DNA from: Halomonas halophila
Lineage (GTDB): Bacteria > Pseudomonadota > Gammaproteobacteria > Pseudomonadales > Halomonadaceae
Direction of reading: 5' to 3'
Assembly: GCF_030406665.1 (NCBI RefSeq)
Contig: NZ_CP129121.1
Location: 3,348,001 to 3,412,000, forward strand
Length of the DNA stretch: 64,000 nucleotides
Positions 10,292 to 20,235 of this stretch are shown here, piece after piece (the stretch's first letter is position 1; each line of letters opens with the position of its first letter). Both the position numbers and the translations under genes were made by a program. Under the pieces are notes generated by a model. It was not told the DNA's origin and made no database searches. It was given only the letters and a program-made list of their open reading frames with translations.

Positions 10292-11224
10292 ATGGACGAG
10301 CGACTCGAATGCCTCAAGCGCCTGCGAACGAGCAGCCCCTTCCACAAGCCCGGCCTCATGATGGCTATCATTTGCGAGATTCAGGCAGGGCACATCACAT
10401 CACCCCGAGTCGATCTCGACGATCGCCTGCTGGCGCGCTACCACGATATCTACGAAACCCTGAAGGGTGAGAGAAGCAACGCGAGTCCCTGGCTGCCGCT
10501 GTGGCACCTCAGCAGCGACAAGGGGCCATCGGGGCCGCTATGGACACCCGATTATTCCCCCGAGATCGCACCGCTGGCGAGACAACTGGGGCAACCGAAA
10601 TCGCTGAACCAGCTGTTCGAACGCTTTTCCTCCGCACGCCTGGACGCCGAACTGTTCGAATCACTACAAGCCCCCGGCACGGCAGAAACGGCCTGCCAGT
10701 TGATCGCCCACCACCATCTCGCGCTGGAACCGGATGCCCTTGGCCGACTACAGAAATATCTTCGCGTCGCCCTCGCCAGCGGCGCATACGAGCGACAGCC
10801 GGATCGAATGCTCGGCAGCGTCGAGGAAGCAAGCCAGCAGCAATATGCCCGTTCCGCGGCTTTTCGCGCCCTGGTGCTGGAGGCCTATGACTATCGATGC
10901 GCGGCCACCCGAGTGCGTTACATCACGCCGGACTACCGCTATCTGGTGGAGGCCGCCCACCTAATTCCCTTTTCCGTCAGCCAGGACGACCGCCCCGTGA
11001 ACGGCCTGGCCCTGACACCCAACCTGCACTGGGCCATGGACAATCATCTGATCGCGCCGGGGCCGGACAAGCGCTGGCACGTCAGTCCCGTCATCGACGC
11101 CCTGGTGCCGGACAATCGCTGGCTGTGCGAACTGGATAACGCACCTCTTTCCATGCCACGGGACGAACAGCGCCATCCCTCTCCCGAGGCGCTCGCCTGG
11201 CGACTGGCACAGCTGCAGCGCTGA
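10292..11224 (+). CDS. HNH endonuclease with N-terminal sulfur-binding-like domain (probable type IV restriction enzyme)
   Basis: A 310-residue protein whose C-terminal half is an HNH_2-type nuclease: YRCAATRVRY (about 201-210), EAAHLIPFS (first catalytic His 223), RPVNGLAL (Asn 237) and NLHWAMDNH (His 246). The N-terminal part, FHKPGLMMAIICEIQAG (17-33) then SPWLPLWHLSSD (65-76) and PLW (82-84), resembles the sulfur-binding domain layout of McrA-like enzymes that cut phosphorothioated or methylated foreign DNA. The start was set at the ATG behind GGAAAGG (10278-10284); the GTG at 10244 would add 16 residues. The 5' half is visibly less GC-rich than its neighbours and no methylase or dnd gene is nearby, as expected for a lone acquired type IV system. 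The nuclease call is firm; the modified-base specificity is inference. Confidence 0.8.
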   Translation: MDERLECLKRLRTSSPFHKPGLMMAIICEIQAGHITSPRVDLDDRLLARYHDIYETLKGERSNASPWLPLWHLSSDKGPSGPLWTPDYSPEIAPLARQLGQPKSLNQLFERFSSARLDAELFESLQAPGTAETACQLIAHHHLALEPDALGRLQKYLRVALASGAYERQPDRMLGSVEEASQQQYARSAAFRALVLEAYDYRCAATRVRYITPDYRYLVEAAHLIPFSVSQDDRPVNGLALTPNLHWAMDNHLIAPGPDKRWHVSPVIDALVPDNRWLCELDNAPLSMPRDEQRHPSPEALAWRLAQLQR

Positions 11225-11235
11225 GCCAGACACGA

Positions 11236-11270
11236 CGAGGCCCCGCCTCCCTGAGGAGCGCGGGGCCTCG
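11236..11270. terminator. Bidirectional terminator-like hairpin between HNH gene and dnaJ
   Basis: CGAGGCCCCGC (11236-11246) and GCGGGGCCTCG (11260-11270) form a perfect 11-bp stem 12 nt past the HNH stop. There is no T-run on either strand. It lies between two convergent genes and probably serves both. Confidence 0.6.
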
Positions 11271-11293
11271 AGCGTGCCACCGAGGTTGTCGCC

Positions 11294-12436
11294 TTACGGC
11301 TTCATGTCCTCGAAGAACTTCTTCACGCCGTCGAAGAAGCTGGTCTTCTTCGGCGAGTGATGGCTGTTGCTGCCTTCCAGGCTGTCCTGGAACTGGCGCA
11401 GCAGGTCCTTCTGCTCCTCGCTGAGCTTGACCGGGGTCTCGACGACCACCTTGCACAGCAGGTCGCCGGCGGGGCCGCCACGGACCGGCTTGACGCCCTT
11501 GCCCTTGAGCCGGAACAGCTTGCCGGTCTGGGTCTCGGGCGGAATCTTCAGCTTGACCCGGCCGTCCAGGGTCGGCACCTCGAGTTCGCCGCCCAGGGAG
11601 GCGTCGACGAAGTTGATCGGCACCTCGCACTGCAGGTGGCGGCCGTCGCGCTCGAAGATCGGGTGCGGCTTGATGGCCACCTGCACGTAGAGGTCGCCGG
11701 CCGGCCCGCCGTTGAGCCCGGCCTCGCCTTCGCCGTTCAAGCGGATGCGATCGCCGGTGTCGACGCCCGCCGGGATCTTCACCGACAGGGTGCGGGTCTC
11801 GCGCACGCGACCCTCGCCGTGACAGCCGTGGCACGGCACCTTGATGTGCTGGCCGCTGCCGTGACAGGTCGGGCAGGTCTGCTGCACGGCGAAGAAGCCC
11901 TGCTGCATGCGCACCTGACCCATGCCGTTACAGGTCGGGCAGGTCTCCTTGGTGGAGCCCGGCTCGGCGCCGTCGCCGTCGCAGCGCTCGCACTCGACGT
12001 GACGCGGCACGCGGATGTCGACGCTGGTGCCGGCCACCGCATCCTCGAGGTCGAGCTCGAGGTTGTAGCGCAGGTCGCTGCCACGCTGCGGGGCGTTGGG
12101 ATGACGCCGGGCGCCGCCCCCGCCGAAGATGTCGCCGAAGACATCGCCGAAGATGTCGCTGAAGCCGCCGGCTCCCGCGCCGCCGAAGCCGCCGCCACCG
12201 CCGGCCTGGCCGTCGACGCCGGCATGGCCGAACTGGTCGTAGGCCGCGCGCTTCTCGCTGTCGGTCAGGACCTCATAGGCTTCCGAGACCTCGCGGAATT
12301 TCTCCGCCGAGGTCTCGTCGTCCGGATTGCGATCCGGATGGTATTTCTGGGCCAGGCGTCGATAGGCCTTCTTGATCTCTTTCTGATCGGCCCCACGCTC
12401 GACGCCCAGTACCTCGTAGTAATCACGCTTGGACAT
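11294..12436 (-). CDS. dnaJ: Chaperone DnaJ (Hsp40)
   Basis: DnaJ delivers unfolded clients to DnaK and stimulates its ATPase. The 380-residue protein has the J domain (1-70, HPD in KYHPDRNPDD), a Gly/Phe-rich linker (about 75-115, GGFGGAGAGG and similar), four zinc-binding CxxCxGxG repeats (CERCDGDG, CPTCNGMG, CPTCHGSG, CHGCHGEG) and two C-terminal beta domains. It is last in grpE-dnaK-dnaJ, 93 bp after dnaK, with a hairpin in the gap. Confidence 0.98.
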   Translation of the reverse strand: MSKRDYYEVLGVERGADQKEIKKAYRRLAQKYHPDRNPDDETSAEKFREVSEAYEVLTDSEKRAAYDQFGHAGVDGQAGGGGGFGGAGAGGFSDIFGDVFGDIFGGGGARRHPNAPQRGSDLRYNLELDLEDAVAGTSVDIRVPRHVECERCDGDGAEPGSTKETCPTCNGMGQVRMQQGFFAVQQTCPTCHGSGQHIKVPCHGCHGEGRVRETRTLSVKIPAGVDTGDRIRLNGEGEAGLNGGPAGDLYVQVAIKPHPIFERDGRHLQCEVPINFVDASLGGELEVPTLDGRVKLKIPPETQTGKLFRLKGKGVKPVRGGPAGDLLCKVVVETPVKLSEEQKDLLRQFQDSLEGSNSHHSPKKTSFFDGVKKFFEDMKP

Positions 12437-12475
12437 GAGTCTGTCCGCCTCCGTCGCGACGCTGCTGCGGAAACA

Positions 12476-12504
12476 CCAACGCGGGAGTCTGGCCCCCGCG
12501 CTGG
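12476..12504 (-). terminator. Intercistronic hairpin between dnaK and dnaJ
   Basis: On the minus strand CCAGCGCGGG (12504-12495) pairs with CCCGCGTTGG (12485-12476), a 10-bp stem with one G-U pair and no T-run. It probably tunes dnaJ level relative to dnaK by partial termination or mRNA processing. Confidence 0.5.
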
Positions 12505-12529
12505 CGTCACCCGATGTCAGGCGTCGTGG

Positions 12530-14458
<1,929 letters not shown>

Positions 14459-14579
14459 AGGAAATCCTCGAAATTTTGCTGTTACGTGATTCGTTCGTTC
14501 GCGGCGTTTACCGCGGGATGCTGTCTATCTGGGGGCCCTCGACGCCATTTCAAGGGCCTCGCGCCGATTTCGCCTCGGC

Positions 14580-15203
14580 TTATTCGGCGGCCTGGCTGAC
14601 CACCACCATCGCCGGGCGCACCAGGCGACCGTTGAGCAGGTAGCCCTTCTGCATCACGTCCATCACGGTGTTGGGCTCGAGCTCGGGGTTCGGCACCATG
14701 GCCATGGCCTCGTGGTACTGCGGGTCGAAGGGCTCGCCGGACGGCTCGACCTGCTCGACGCCGAACTTGTTGAGCACGTCGATCTGCATCTTCAGGGTCA
14801 TGGAGACGCCCTCGCGGTGCGCCTCGGTGGCGTCCTCGCCCATGGCCTCGAGCGCCTTCTCCAGGCTGTCGACCACCGGCAGCAGCTCCTTGACGAACTT
14901 CTCCAGCGCGAACTTGCGCGCCTTCTCGGCCTCCTGCTCGGCGCGGCGGCGCACGTTCTGGGCCTCGGCGGCGGTGCGCATCGACTGGTCCTTGGCCTCG
15001 TCCAGGGCCTGCTCGAGCTCCTCGACCTTGGCCGCCAGCATCTCGGCCTCCGGGTTGTCGGAGGCCGCCTCGGCGCCCTCTTCGGCGGCCTCGGCGGCAC
15101 CTTCCAGCTCGCCCTCGACGGGCTCCGGCTCGACCTGGGTGTCGGCCTCGTCCTGCTGGCGTGCCAGCTCGTCGTCCAGCGGGGTCTGCGGATCTTTGGC
15201 CAT
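14580..15203 (-). CDS. grpE: Nucleotide exchange factor GrpE
   Basis: GrpE releases ADP from DnaK. The 207-residue protein has an acidic disordered N-terminus (1-60), a long coiled coil (about 60-140) containing AEAQNVRRRAEQEAEKARKF and a C-terminal beta domain with FDPQYHEAMAMVP and MQKGYLLNGRLVRPAMVVV. The ATG start (MAKDPQTPLDDELA) follows AGGAGAG. The open frame upstream of this start runs through the promoter and is not coding. Confidence 0.96.
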   Translation of the reverse strand: MAKDPQTPLDDELARQQDEADTQVEPEPVEGELEGAAEAAEEGAEAASDNPEAEMLAAKVEELEQALDEAKDQSMRTAAEAQNVRRRAEQEAEKARKFALEKFVKELLPVVDSLEKALEAMGEDATEAHREGVSMTLKMQIDVLNKFGVEQVEPSGEPFDPQYHEAMAMVPNPELEPNTVMDVMQKGYLLNGRLVRPAMVVVSQAAE

Positions 15204-15281
15204 GCGTCTCTCCTGAAATGCCGGCCGGCGGCAGCGCCGCCAGCGAGACTGATATGTCGGTGAAAAAAGCCGTTGCCAGCT

Positions 15282-15309
15282 ATATGGGGCTGGCCGCGTC
15301 GATCTCAAG
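15282..15309 (-). promoter_or_regulatory. Sigma-32 heat-shock promoter of grpE-dnaK-dnaJ
   Basis: On the minus strand CTTGAG (15309-15304) and CCCCATAT (15289-15282) are 14 nt apart, close to the sigma-32 consensus CTTGAA, 13-17 nt, CCCCATnT. The -10 lies about 80 nt before the grpE ATG. This predicts heat-shock control of the whole operon. Confidence 0.85.
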
Positions 15310-15339
15310 GGACGCGAGTCGCGGGAATCGGGCCGTGCG

Positions 15340-15377
15340 TTGTTCCTCCGGCTGAACTACTGTATAAACGCACAAGC
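15340..15377 (+). promoter_or_regulatory. recN promoter with overlapping LexA (SOS) box
   Basis: TTGTTC (15340-15345), 17-bp spacer, TATAAA (15363-15368) form a sigma-70 promoter for recN. Across the -10 lies TACTGTATAAACGCACAAGC (15358-15377): CTGTATA, then CACAA where the consensus has CAG. The position would let LexA block the promoter, as is known for recN in E. coli. Confidence 0.75.
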
Positions 15378-15436
15378 CAGTGGATGAATAACCAGTAGTT
15401 TCGCCAGTCGTTCCGAAACCGGCCCCGGGAGGCATC

Positions 15437-17110
15437 ATGCTGACAGAGCTCGCCATTCGTGACTTCGCCATCGTCGACCATCTGGAGCTCGAGCTCGGCG
15501 GCGGCATGACCGCCATCACCGGCGAGACCGGGGCCGGCAAGTCGATCCTGCTCGGCGCCCTGGGGCTGTGCCTCGGCGAGCGCGCCGATGCCGGCAGCGT
15601 GCGCCACGGCGCCGAGCGTGCCGACCTCAGCGCGCGCTTCGACATCGCCGCTCTGCCCGCCGCCCGCGAATGGCTAGCCGGCCGCGAGCTGCCCGAGGAC
15701 GACTGCCTGCTGCGCCGCGTGGTGACCCGGGGCGGGCGCTCCAAGGCCTGGATCAACGGCCAGCCCGCCACCGTCGCCGATCTCAAGGCGCTGGGCGGCC
15801 ACCTCATCGAGATCCACGGCCAGCACGCCCACCAGGCGCTGCTCGGTGAAGAGACCCACCTGCGGCTGCTCGACGACTTCGCCGGCCACGACGACGCCGT
15901 GACCGCCCTCGCCGAGACCTTCCGCGAGTGGCGCGAGGCGAAGCGTCGTCTCAAGCGGCTGGCCGAGGACGGCGACGAGCTGCGCGCCCGCCGCCAGCTG
16001 CTGCGCTACCAGGTCGAGGAGCTCGACCAGCTGGCGCTGGCCGAAGACGAGCTTTCCGGCCTGGAGGCCGAACAGGAGGAGCTGGCCCACGCCGAGGAGC
16101 GCCTGCGCGAGGCCCAGTTCGCCGCCACCTGCTGCGACGGCGAGGAGGGCGGCGCCCTGCCGCTGCTGCAGCAGGCGGTGAATCATCTGTCCGCACTGCC
16201 CGGCAGCGACCGCGGCGCCCTGGCCGAGGCGCTGACGATGCTCGGCGACGCCTGCATCCAGGTCGAGGAAGCCGGGCGCGAACTCAACCATTTCGCCGCC
16301 GGCGTCGAACTCGACCCCGAACGCCTGGCCTGGGTCGAGGAGCGCCTCGGCGAGGTCCACCGCATCGCCCGCAAGCACCACATCTCGCCCGAGGAACTGG
16401 TCGCCCTGCACCAGCGGCTGGCCGCCGAGCTGGCCGAGCTGGAAGACGGCGGCGACGATCTGGAGGCGCTCGCCGCCGAGGTCGACACCCTGGAGACCCA
16501 CTGGCGCCAACAGGCCGAGGACGTGAGCGCAAGCCGCCGCGACGCCGCCGCACGCTTCGGCACCGCCGTGCAGGACCAGCTGGCCTTCCTGGCCATGGGC
16601 AAGGCCCGCTTCGAGGTCGAGGTCAGCGAGCGCGATGCCCCGGCACCGGAGGGGCTCGACCGGGTGCGCTTTTTGATCAGCGCCAACCCCGGTCAGCCGG
16701 CCCGCCCGCTGGCCAAGGTGGCCTCCGGCGGCGAGCTGTCCCGCGTCAGCCTGGCCATCCAGGTGGTGGCGGCCCAGCATTCCACCATCCCCAGCCTGGT
16801 GTTCGACGAGGTCGACGTCGGCGTGTCCGGCGCCACCGCCGAGATCGTCGGCCAGCTGCTGCGCCGGCTGGGCGGCAATGGCCAGGTGATGACCGTGACC
16901 CACCTGCCCCAGGTGGCGGCCCAGGCCCACCAGCACCTGCACATCGCCAAGCAGGCCGAGGATGACACCACCCTGACCCGCATGGCGCTGCTCGACGAGG
17001 CCGGTCGCGTCGGCGAGCTGGCGCGCATGCTCGGCGGCATGACACTGACCGACCAGACCCTGGCCCACGCCCGGGAGATGCTCGACGCCAGCCAGCGCGC
17101 CCGCCACTAG
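15437..17110 (+). CDS. recN: DNA repair protein RecN
   Basis: RecN is an SMC-like ATPase that tethers DNA ends during double-strand break repair. The 557-residue protein has an N-terminal ATPase half (Walker A GETGAGKS near 31-38), two coiled-coil arms (about 155-365) and a C-terminal half with the ABC signature KVASGGELSRVSLAIQ, Walker B LVFDEVDVGVSGATAE and a switch His in VTHLPQVAAQAHQH. Length is normal. It diverges from grpE and has its own SOS-type promoter. Confidence 0.97.
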   Translation: MLTELAIRDFAIVDHLELELGGGMTAITGETGAGKSILLGALGLCLGERADAGSVRHGAERADLSARFDIAALPAAREWLAGRELPEDDCLLRRVVTRGGRSKAWINGQPATVADLKALGGHLIEIHGQHAHQALLGEETHLRLLDDFAGHDDAVTALAETFREWREAKRRLKRLAEDGDELRARRQLLRYQVEELDQLALAEDELSGLEAEQEELAHAEERLREAQFAATCCDGEEGGALPLLQQAVNHLSALPGSDRGALAEALTMLGDACIQVEEAGRELNHFAAGVELDPERLAWVEERLGEVHRIARKHHISPEELVALHQRLAAELAELEDGGDDLEALAAEVDTLETHWRQQAEDVSASRRDAAARFGTAVQDQLAFLAMGKARFEVEVSERDAPAPEGLDRVRFLISANPGQPARPLAKVASGGELSRVSLAIQVVAAQHSTIPSLVFDEVDVGVSGATAEIVGQLLRRLGGNGQVMTVTHLPQVAAQAHQHLHIAKQAEDDTTLTRMALLDEAGRVGELARMLGGMTLTDQTLAHAREMLDASQRARH

Positions 17111-17152
17111 AGCCACGGCGCTCGCCGTCACGTCATTCTTCCCATCAACGAA

Positions 17153-17183
17153 AACGGCCCCGATCCAGTGGATCGGGGCCGTT
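17153..17183. terminator. Bidirectional terminator between recN and fur
   Basis: CGGCCCCGATCC (17155-17166), 3-nt loop, GGATCGGGGCCG (17170-17181), extended by AA/TT to 14 bp. On the minus strand it is followed by four T, so it suits fur; it also lies about 45 nt past the recN stop. Confidence 0.8.
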
Positions 17184-17211
17184 CGCTGTTCGGCGGTGCT
17201 CGTGCCGGGGC

Positions 17212-17658
17212 TTACTTCTTCAGGTTGAGTTCCTGACGGGTCGCCTTGGAGCCCTTCGGGCGTACGTAGAGCACCAGCGCATGATCGACGAGCTCGTAGC
17301 CGTGCTCCTCGGCGATCTCCTGCTGGCGGCGCTCGATGGTCTCGTCGAAGAATTCGACGATCTCCCCGCTGTCCAGGCACACCATGTGGTCGTGGTGCTC
17401 TTCCTGGGTCAGCTCGAAGACCGCGTGGCCGCCATCGAAGTTGTGGCGGGTCACCAGGCCGGCGGACTCGAACTGAGTCAGCACCCGATAGACGGTCGCG
17501 AGCCCCACGTCCTCACCCGCGTCCAGCAGCGTCTTGTAGACGTCTTCTGCGCTCAGGTGATGCTGATTGGTGGCATTCTCGAGGATATGCAGGATCTTGA
17601 CGCGCGGCAGGGTCACTTTGAGACCGGCCTTGCGCAGTTCATGGTTCTGGTCGGCCAT
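17212..17658 (-). CDS. fur: Ferric uptake regulator Fur
   Basis: Fur represses iron-uptake genes when bound to Fe(II). The 148-residue protein has the winged-helix domain (1-82; LKVTLPRVKILHILE, HHLSAEDVYKTLLDAGEDVGLATVYRVL) and the metal-binding dimer domain with HHDHMVCLDSGEIVEF. As in Pseudomonas Fur only one Cys replaces the CxxC pair of the E. coli protein. The start at MADQNHELRKAGLK fits the family. It diverges from bamE with 72 bp between. It would act on the Fur-like sites noted here near 6.2 and 58.96 kb. Confidence 0.97.
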   Translation of the reverse strand: MADQNHELRKAGLKVTLPRVKILHILENATNQHHLSAEDVYKTLLDAGEDVGLATVYRVLTQFESAGLVTRHNFDGGHAVFELTQEEHHDHMVCLDSGEIVEFFDETIERRQQEIAEEHGYELVDHALVLYVRPKGSKATRQELNLKK

Positions 17659-17730
17659 GGTTGCTCTTCGCAGTATCGGGTAGGGTCGGTTATGATCGAC
17701 CGAAACCACGATAGTGAAGAACGGCCGCAA

Positions 17731-18153
17731 ATGCAAAAGCTGAGCAGAATTGTCACCCTTTCCGTCGCCCTGACGCTGATCAGCGGCTGCAGCTACTTCG
17801 GCGTCTACAAGCGCGACCTGGCCCAGGGCAACCTGGTGACCCCGGCGATGACCGAACAGCTGCACGCCGGCATGACACGCCAGCAGGTCATCGATCTGAT
17901 GGGCAGCCCGCTGCTCGAGGCACCCTTCGATGCCAACCAGTGGGACTACGTCTATCGCCTGGACAAGGCCTACGGCGACGTCGAGCAGCGCCGTCTGACG
18001 CTGACCTTCCAGGGCAACCGCCTGGCCTCCGTCGAGCACGAAGGCGACTTCTCCCGGCCGCCGGCGCTGATCTCCAAGCAGGGCATCGGCCCCGCTGGCG
18101 AGACCGACGGCTCGCGCGGCAACCTCTTCAACGTGGTGCCGAACGAGGAATAG
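17731..18153 (+). CDS. bamE: Outer membrane assembly lipoprotein BamE (OmlA/SmpA)
   Basis: BamE is a small lipoprotein of the BAM complex that inserts beta-barrel proteins into the outer membrane. The 140-residue protein has a lipoprotein signal with lipobox LISGC (Cys near 20) and the BamE fold blocks MTRQQVIDLMGSPLL, NQWDYVYRLDKAYGD and LTLTFQGNRL. The C-terminal tail is longer than in E. coli BamE, as in Pseudomonas OmlA. The divergent fur-bamE arrangement is common in gammaproteobacteria. Confidence 0.95.
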   Translation: MQKLSRIVTLSVALTLISGCSYFGVYKRDLAQGNLVTPAMTEQLHAGMTRQQVIDLMGSPLLEAPFDANQWDYVYRLDKAYGDVEQRRLTLTFQGNRLASVEHEGDFSRPPALISKQGIGPAGETDGSRGNLFNVVPNEE

Positions 18154-18165
18154 ACGAGGAAGACC

Positions 18166-18465
18166 TCAGGAAGAACGCGATGCGCGGGCGGCCCTGGCCG
18201 CCCGCGCCGCCTTGGGGTCGAGCTCGAGCGGGCGGTAGACTTCCACTCGGTCGTCATCCTCGAGCGCACGGGTCTCGGGATCGCGCAGCGCCTTACCGAA
18301 GATGCCGAGATCGGCCTCGCGGAAGGTCTCGGCCGGCACCTCGGGAAAGAGCGTCTCGAGCCCGGCCCGGGCCACCGCCTCGCGGGCCGTGGTGCCCTCG
18401 GGCACCGTCAGCTCGACGATGCGCTGGCGTTGCGGCAGGGCGAAGGCCACCTCGACACGCGGCAT
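18166..18465 (-). CDS. rnfH: RnfH family protein (ubiquitin-like fold)
   Basis: A 99-residue protein starting MPRVEVAFALPQRQRIVEL, with EGTTAREAVARAGLE, LGIFGKALRDPETRALEDDDRVEVYRPLELDPK and a basic Ala/Arg tail. This is the RnfH/YfjF family with a beta-grasp fold, of unclear function. It follows ratA by one base (TGAGATG), with GGGAGGT as ribosome site inside ratA. The ratA-rnfH pair is widely conserved. Confidence 0.92.
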   Translation of the reverse strand: MPRVEVAFALPQRQRIVELTVPEGTTAREAVARAGLETLFPEVPAETFREADLGIFGKALRDPETRALEDDDRVEVYRPLELDPKAARAARAARASRSS

Positions 18466-18466
18466 C

Positions 18467-18910
18467 TCAGTACCTCCCTCGGCCGTAGAGCTCGTCGGCA
18501 CGACGGGTGAAGGAGTCCACCAGCTGGCCCGCCACCTGCTGGAAGAGCTTGCCGAAGGCCATACCCAGCAGGCGGTTGGCGAACTCGAACTCCATCTCCA
18601 GGCTGACCTTGCAGGCGCCATCGCCCATGGGCAGGAACTGCCAGCGGCCGCGCAGCCGCTTGAAGGGCCCATCGACCAGCGACAGCTCGATGCGATCGGG
18701 CTCGTGCAGGTCGTTGCGGGTAGTGAAGCTCTGCTCGATGCCGGCACGCCCCAGGGTCATCTCGCCGACCAGATGGACCTCATCCCGTTCGATCAGCCGC
18801 GCCCGGCGACAACCCGGCAGGAACTCCGGGTAGCGCTCGAAATCGTTGACCAGATCGAACATCTCCTGGGGGGTGTGCCGCACCAGGGCGGACCGATTGA
18901 CCGTTGGCAT
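18467..18910 (-). CDS. ratA: RatA-family START-like protein
   Basis: A 147-residue START/polyketide-cyclase fold protein: MPTVNRSALVRHTPQEMFDLVNDFERYPEFLPGC at the N-terminus and VSLEMEFEFANRLLGMAFGKLF at the C-terminal helix. In E. coli RatA was described as a ribosome-association toxin; relatives (COQ10 type) bind ubiquinone, and which role applies here is open. The start at 18910 follows GGAGAGG; an upstream TTG would add seven residues. It diverges from smpB, as in many relatives. Confidence 0.92.
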   Translation of the reverse strand: MPTVNRSALVRHTPQEMFDLVNDFERYPEFLPGCRRARLIERDEVHLVGEMTLGRAGIEQSFTTRNDLHEPDRIELSLVDGPFKRLRGRWQFLPMGDGACKVSLEMEFEFANRLLGMAFGKLFQQVAGQLVDSFTRRADELYGRGRY

Positions 18911-19039
18911 TGACCTCTCCGCTGACTTCAAGGGGCCCAGGGCGTATCATGAGCGGTTATTTCGGCCTTGAATGGTATCACGCTTCCCCCCATATCGGAG
19001 GGGGCAGGCCGCCACCGGCAAGCACAGACACGAGGTTCC

Positions 19040-19531
19040 ATGGCCAGCAAGAAAGGTAAAGGCAAGGGTCCCGGCAGCAACGCCATCGCGCTGAACAAGA
19101 AGGCGCGTTTCGAGTACCACATCAACGAGACCTTCGAGGCCGGCCTGTCGCTGGCCGGCTGGGAGGTCAAGAGCCTGCGCGCCGGCAAGGCGCAGCTCAC
19201 CGACACCTACATTCTGGTCAAGAACGGCGAAGCCTGGCTGCTGGGCAGCCACATCACGCCGCTCAACACCGCCAGCACGCATGAGGTGGCCGACCCGACC
19301 CGCACGCGCAAGCTGCTGCTGCACAAGAAGGAGATCGCCCGGATCTTCTCGCGCACCCAGGACAAGGGACACACCTGTGTGCCGCTCAAGCTGTACTGGA
19401 AGGGCAACAAGGTGAAGTGCGAGCTGGCGCTGGTCTCGGGCAAGAAGCTGCACGACAAGCGAGCCACGGAGAAGGACCGTGACTGGCAGCGTCAGAAGGG
19501 CCGTATCATGCGCGAACAAAACCGCGCCTGA
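19040..19531 (+). CDS. smpB: SsrA-binding protein SmpB
   Basis: SmpB binds tmRNA and carries it to stalled ribosomes. The 163-residue protein has the family blocks NKKARFEYHINETFEAGLSL, GWEVKSLRAGKAQLTDTYI, PTRTRKLLLHKKEI and a basic C-terminal tail (GKKLHDKRATEKDRDWQRQKGRIMR) that enters the mRNA channel. GAGGT precedes the start. The tmRNA gene begins 42 nt downstream on the same strand. Confidence 0.98.
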   Translation: MASKKGKGKGPGSNAIALNKKARFEYHINETFEAGLSLAGWEVKSLRAGKAQLTDTYILVKNGEAWLLGSHITPLNTASTHEVADPTRTRKLLLHKKEIARIFSRTQDKGHTCVPLKLYWKGNKVKCELALVSGKKLHDKRATEKDRDWQRQKGRIMREQNRA

Positions 19532-19573
19532 GGTGTCATAAGTTCGGCCATCCTGATAAGATGGCGACGTTTT

Positions 19574-19952
19574 GGGGGCGACATGGCTTCGACGCCGATG
19601 ACAACCCCTGAGGTGCATGCCGAGAGCGTGATGTATCTCGTAAATCCAACATCACGATTAAATAGTCGCAAACGACGACAACTACGCTCAGGGCGCGCTG
19701 GCAGCTTAAACGCCGCTAGCTTCTAGTCCTACCCGGCGGTGATGTGCCCATTCATCACCAAAGGGCACGAGCTCAGATTGATGGGATCGCGGTTGGCCTT
19801 GTCCTCGCGTCAACCGTTAAATCTTAGAGGAATCGCGTTTCTGGATCCTGCCCGTCGGAGCCAGCGACGTTAAATCAAATGACGGAACTAAGCATGTAGA
19901 GCCGATGGGCGAGTGTCGGCGGACGCGGGTTCGATTCCCGCCGCCTCCACCA
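19574..19952 (+). ncRNA. ssrA: Transfer-messenger RNA (tmRNA)
   Basis: The 379-nt gene starts GGGGGCGACATGGCTTCGACG and ends with the T-arm GCGGGTTCGATTCCCGC, then CGCCTCCACCA. The ends pair as a 7-bp acceptor stem (GGGGGCG with CGCCTCC, one G-U). The tag frame runs from the resume codon GCA at 19668 to TAA at 19709 and encodes ANDDNYAQGALAA, a typical gammaproteobacterial degradation tag. CCA is encoded. It lies directly after smpB, its partner. Confidence 0.97.
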
Positions 19953-19964
19953 ACACCAGAAAAG

Positions 19965-19990
19965 AGCCACCCTATCCGGGTGGCTTTTTT
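19965..19990 (+). terminator. tmRNA terminator
   Basis: AGCCACCC (19965-19972), 5-nt loop, GGGTGGCT (19978-19985), T-run to 19990. It is 12 nt past the CCA end, a strong intrinsic terminator. Confidence 0.9.
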
Positions 19991-20021
19991 CGTTTGGGCG
20001 CTCTATCGAGCACCGCCGACG

Positions 20022-20235
20022 CCGTGCCGGCCCTCTCTCGACAACCTGGGCCCGATGCCCGCCGCCCCACCAGACTCAGAGAAAGGCCACCCTCCACGGG
20101 TGGCCTTTTTCGTTTGCGCATCCCCAACCCGCCGACGCGGTGTCGGCCCTCTCTCGACAACCCGGGCTCGATCCCCACCGCCTCTACCAAGCTCAGAGAA
20201 AGCCCCCAGCGCGACTGGCCTTTTTCGTTTGGGCA
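20022..20235 (+). repeat. Two decayed tandem copies of the tmRNA 3' end plus terminator
   Basis: After the real tmRNA terminator two units of about 115 bp follow in the same orientation. Each has a degenerate T-arm/CCA end (20046-20072 ending CCCGCCGCCCCACCA; 20163-20189 ending CACCGCCTCTACCA), an AGAGAAAG spacer and a terminator-like segment ending TTTTTCGTTTG (good hairpin GGCCACCC/GGGTGGCC with T5 at 20085-20110; a degenerate one near 20202-20230). Both also share CGGCCCTCTCTCGACAACC before the T-arm, which the real gene lacks. They fill the otherwise gene-free stretch 19991-20334. Short reading frames through them are artefacts. Confidence 0.8.
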
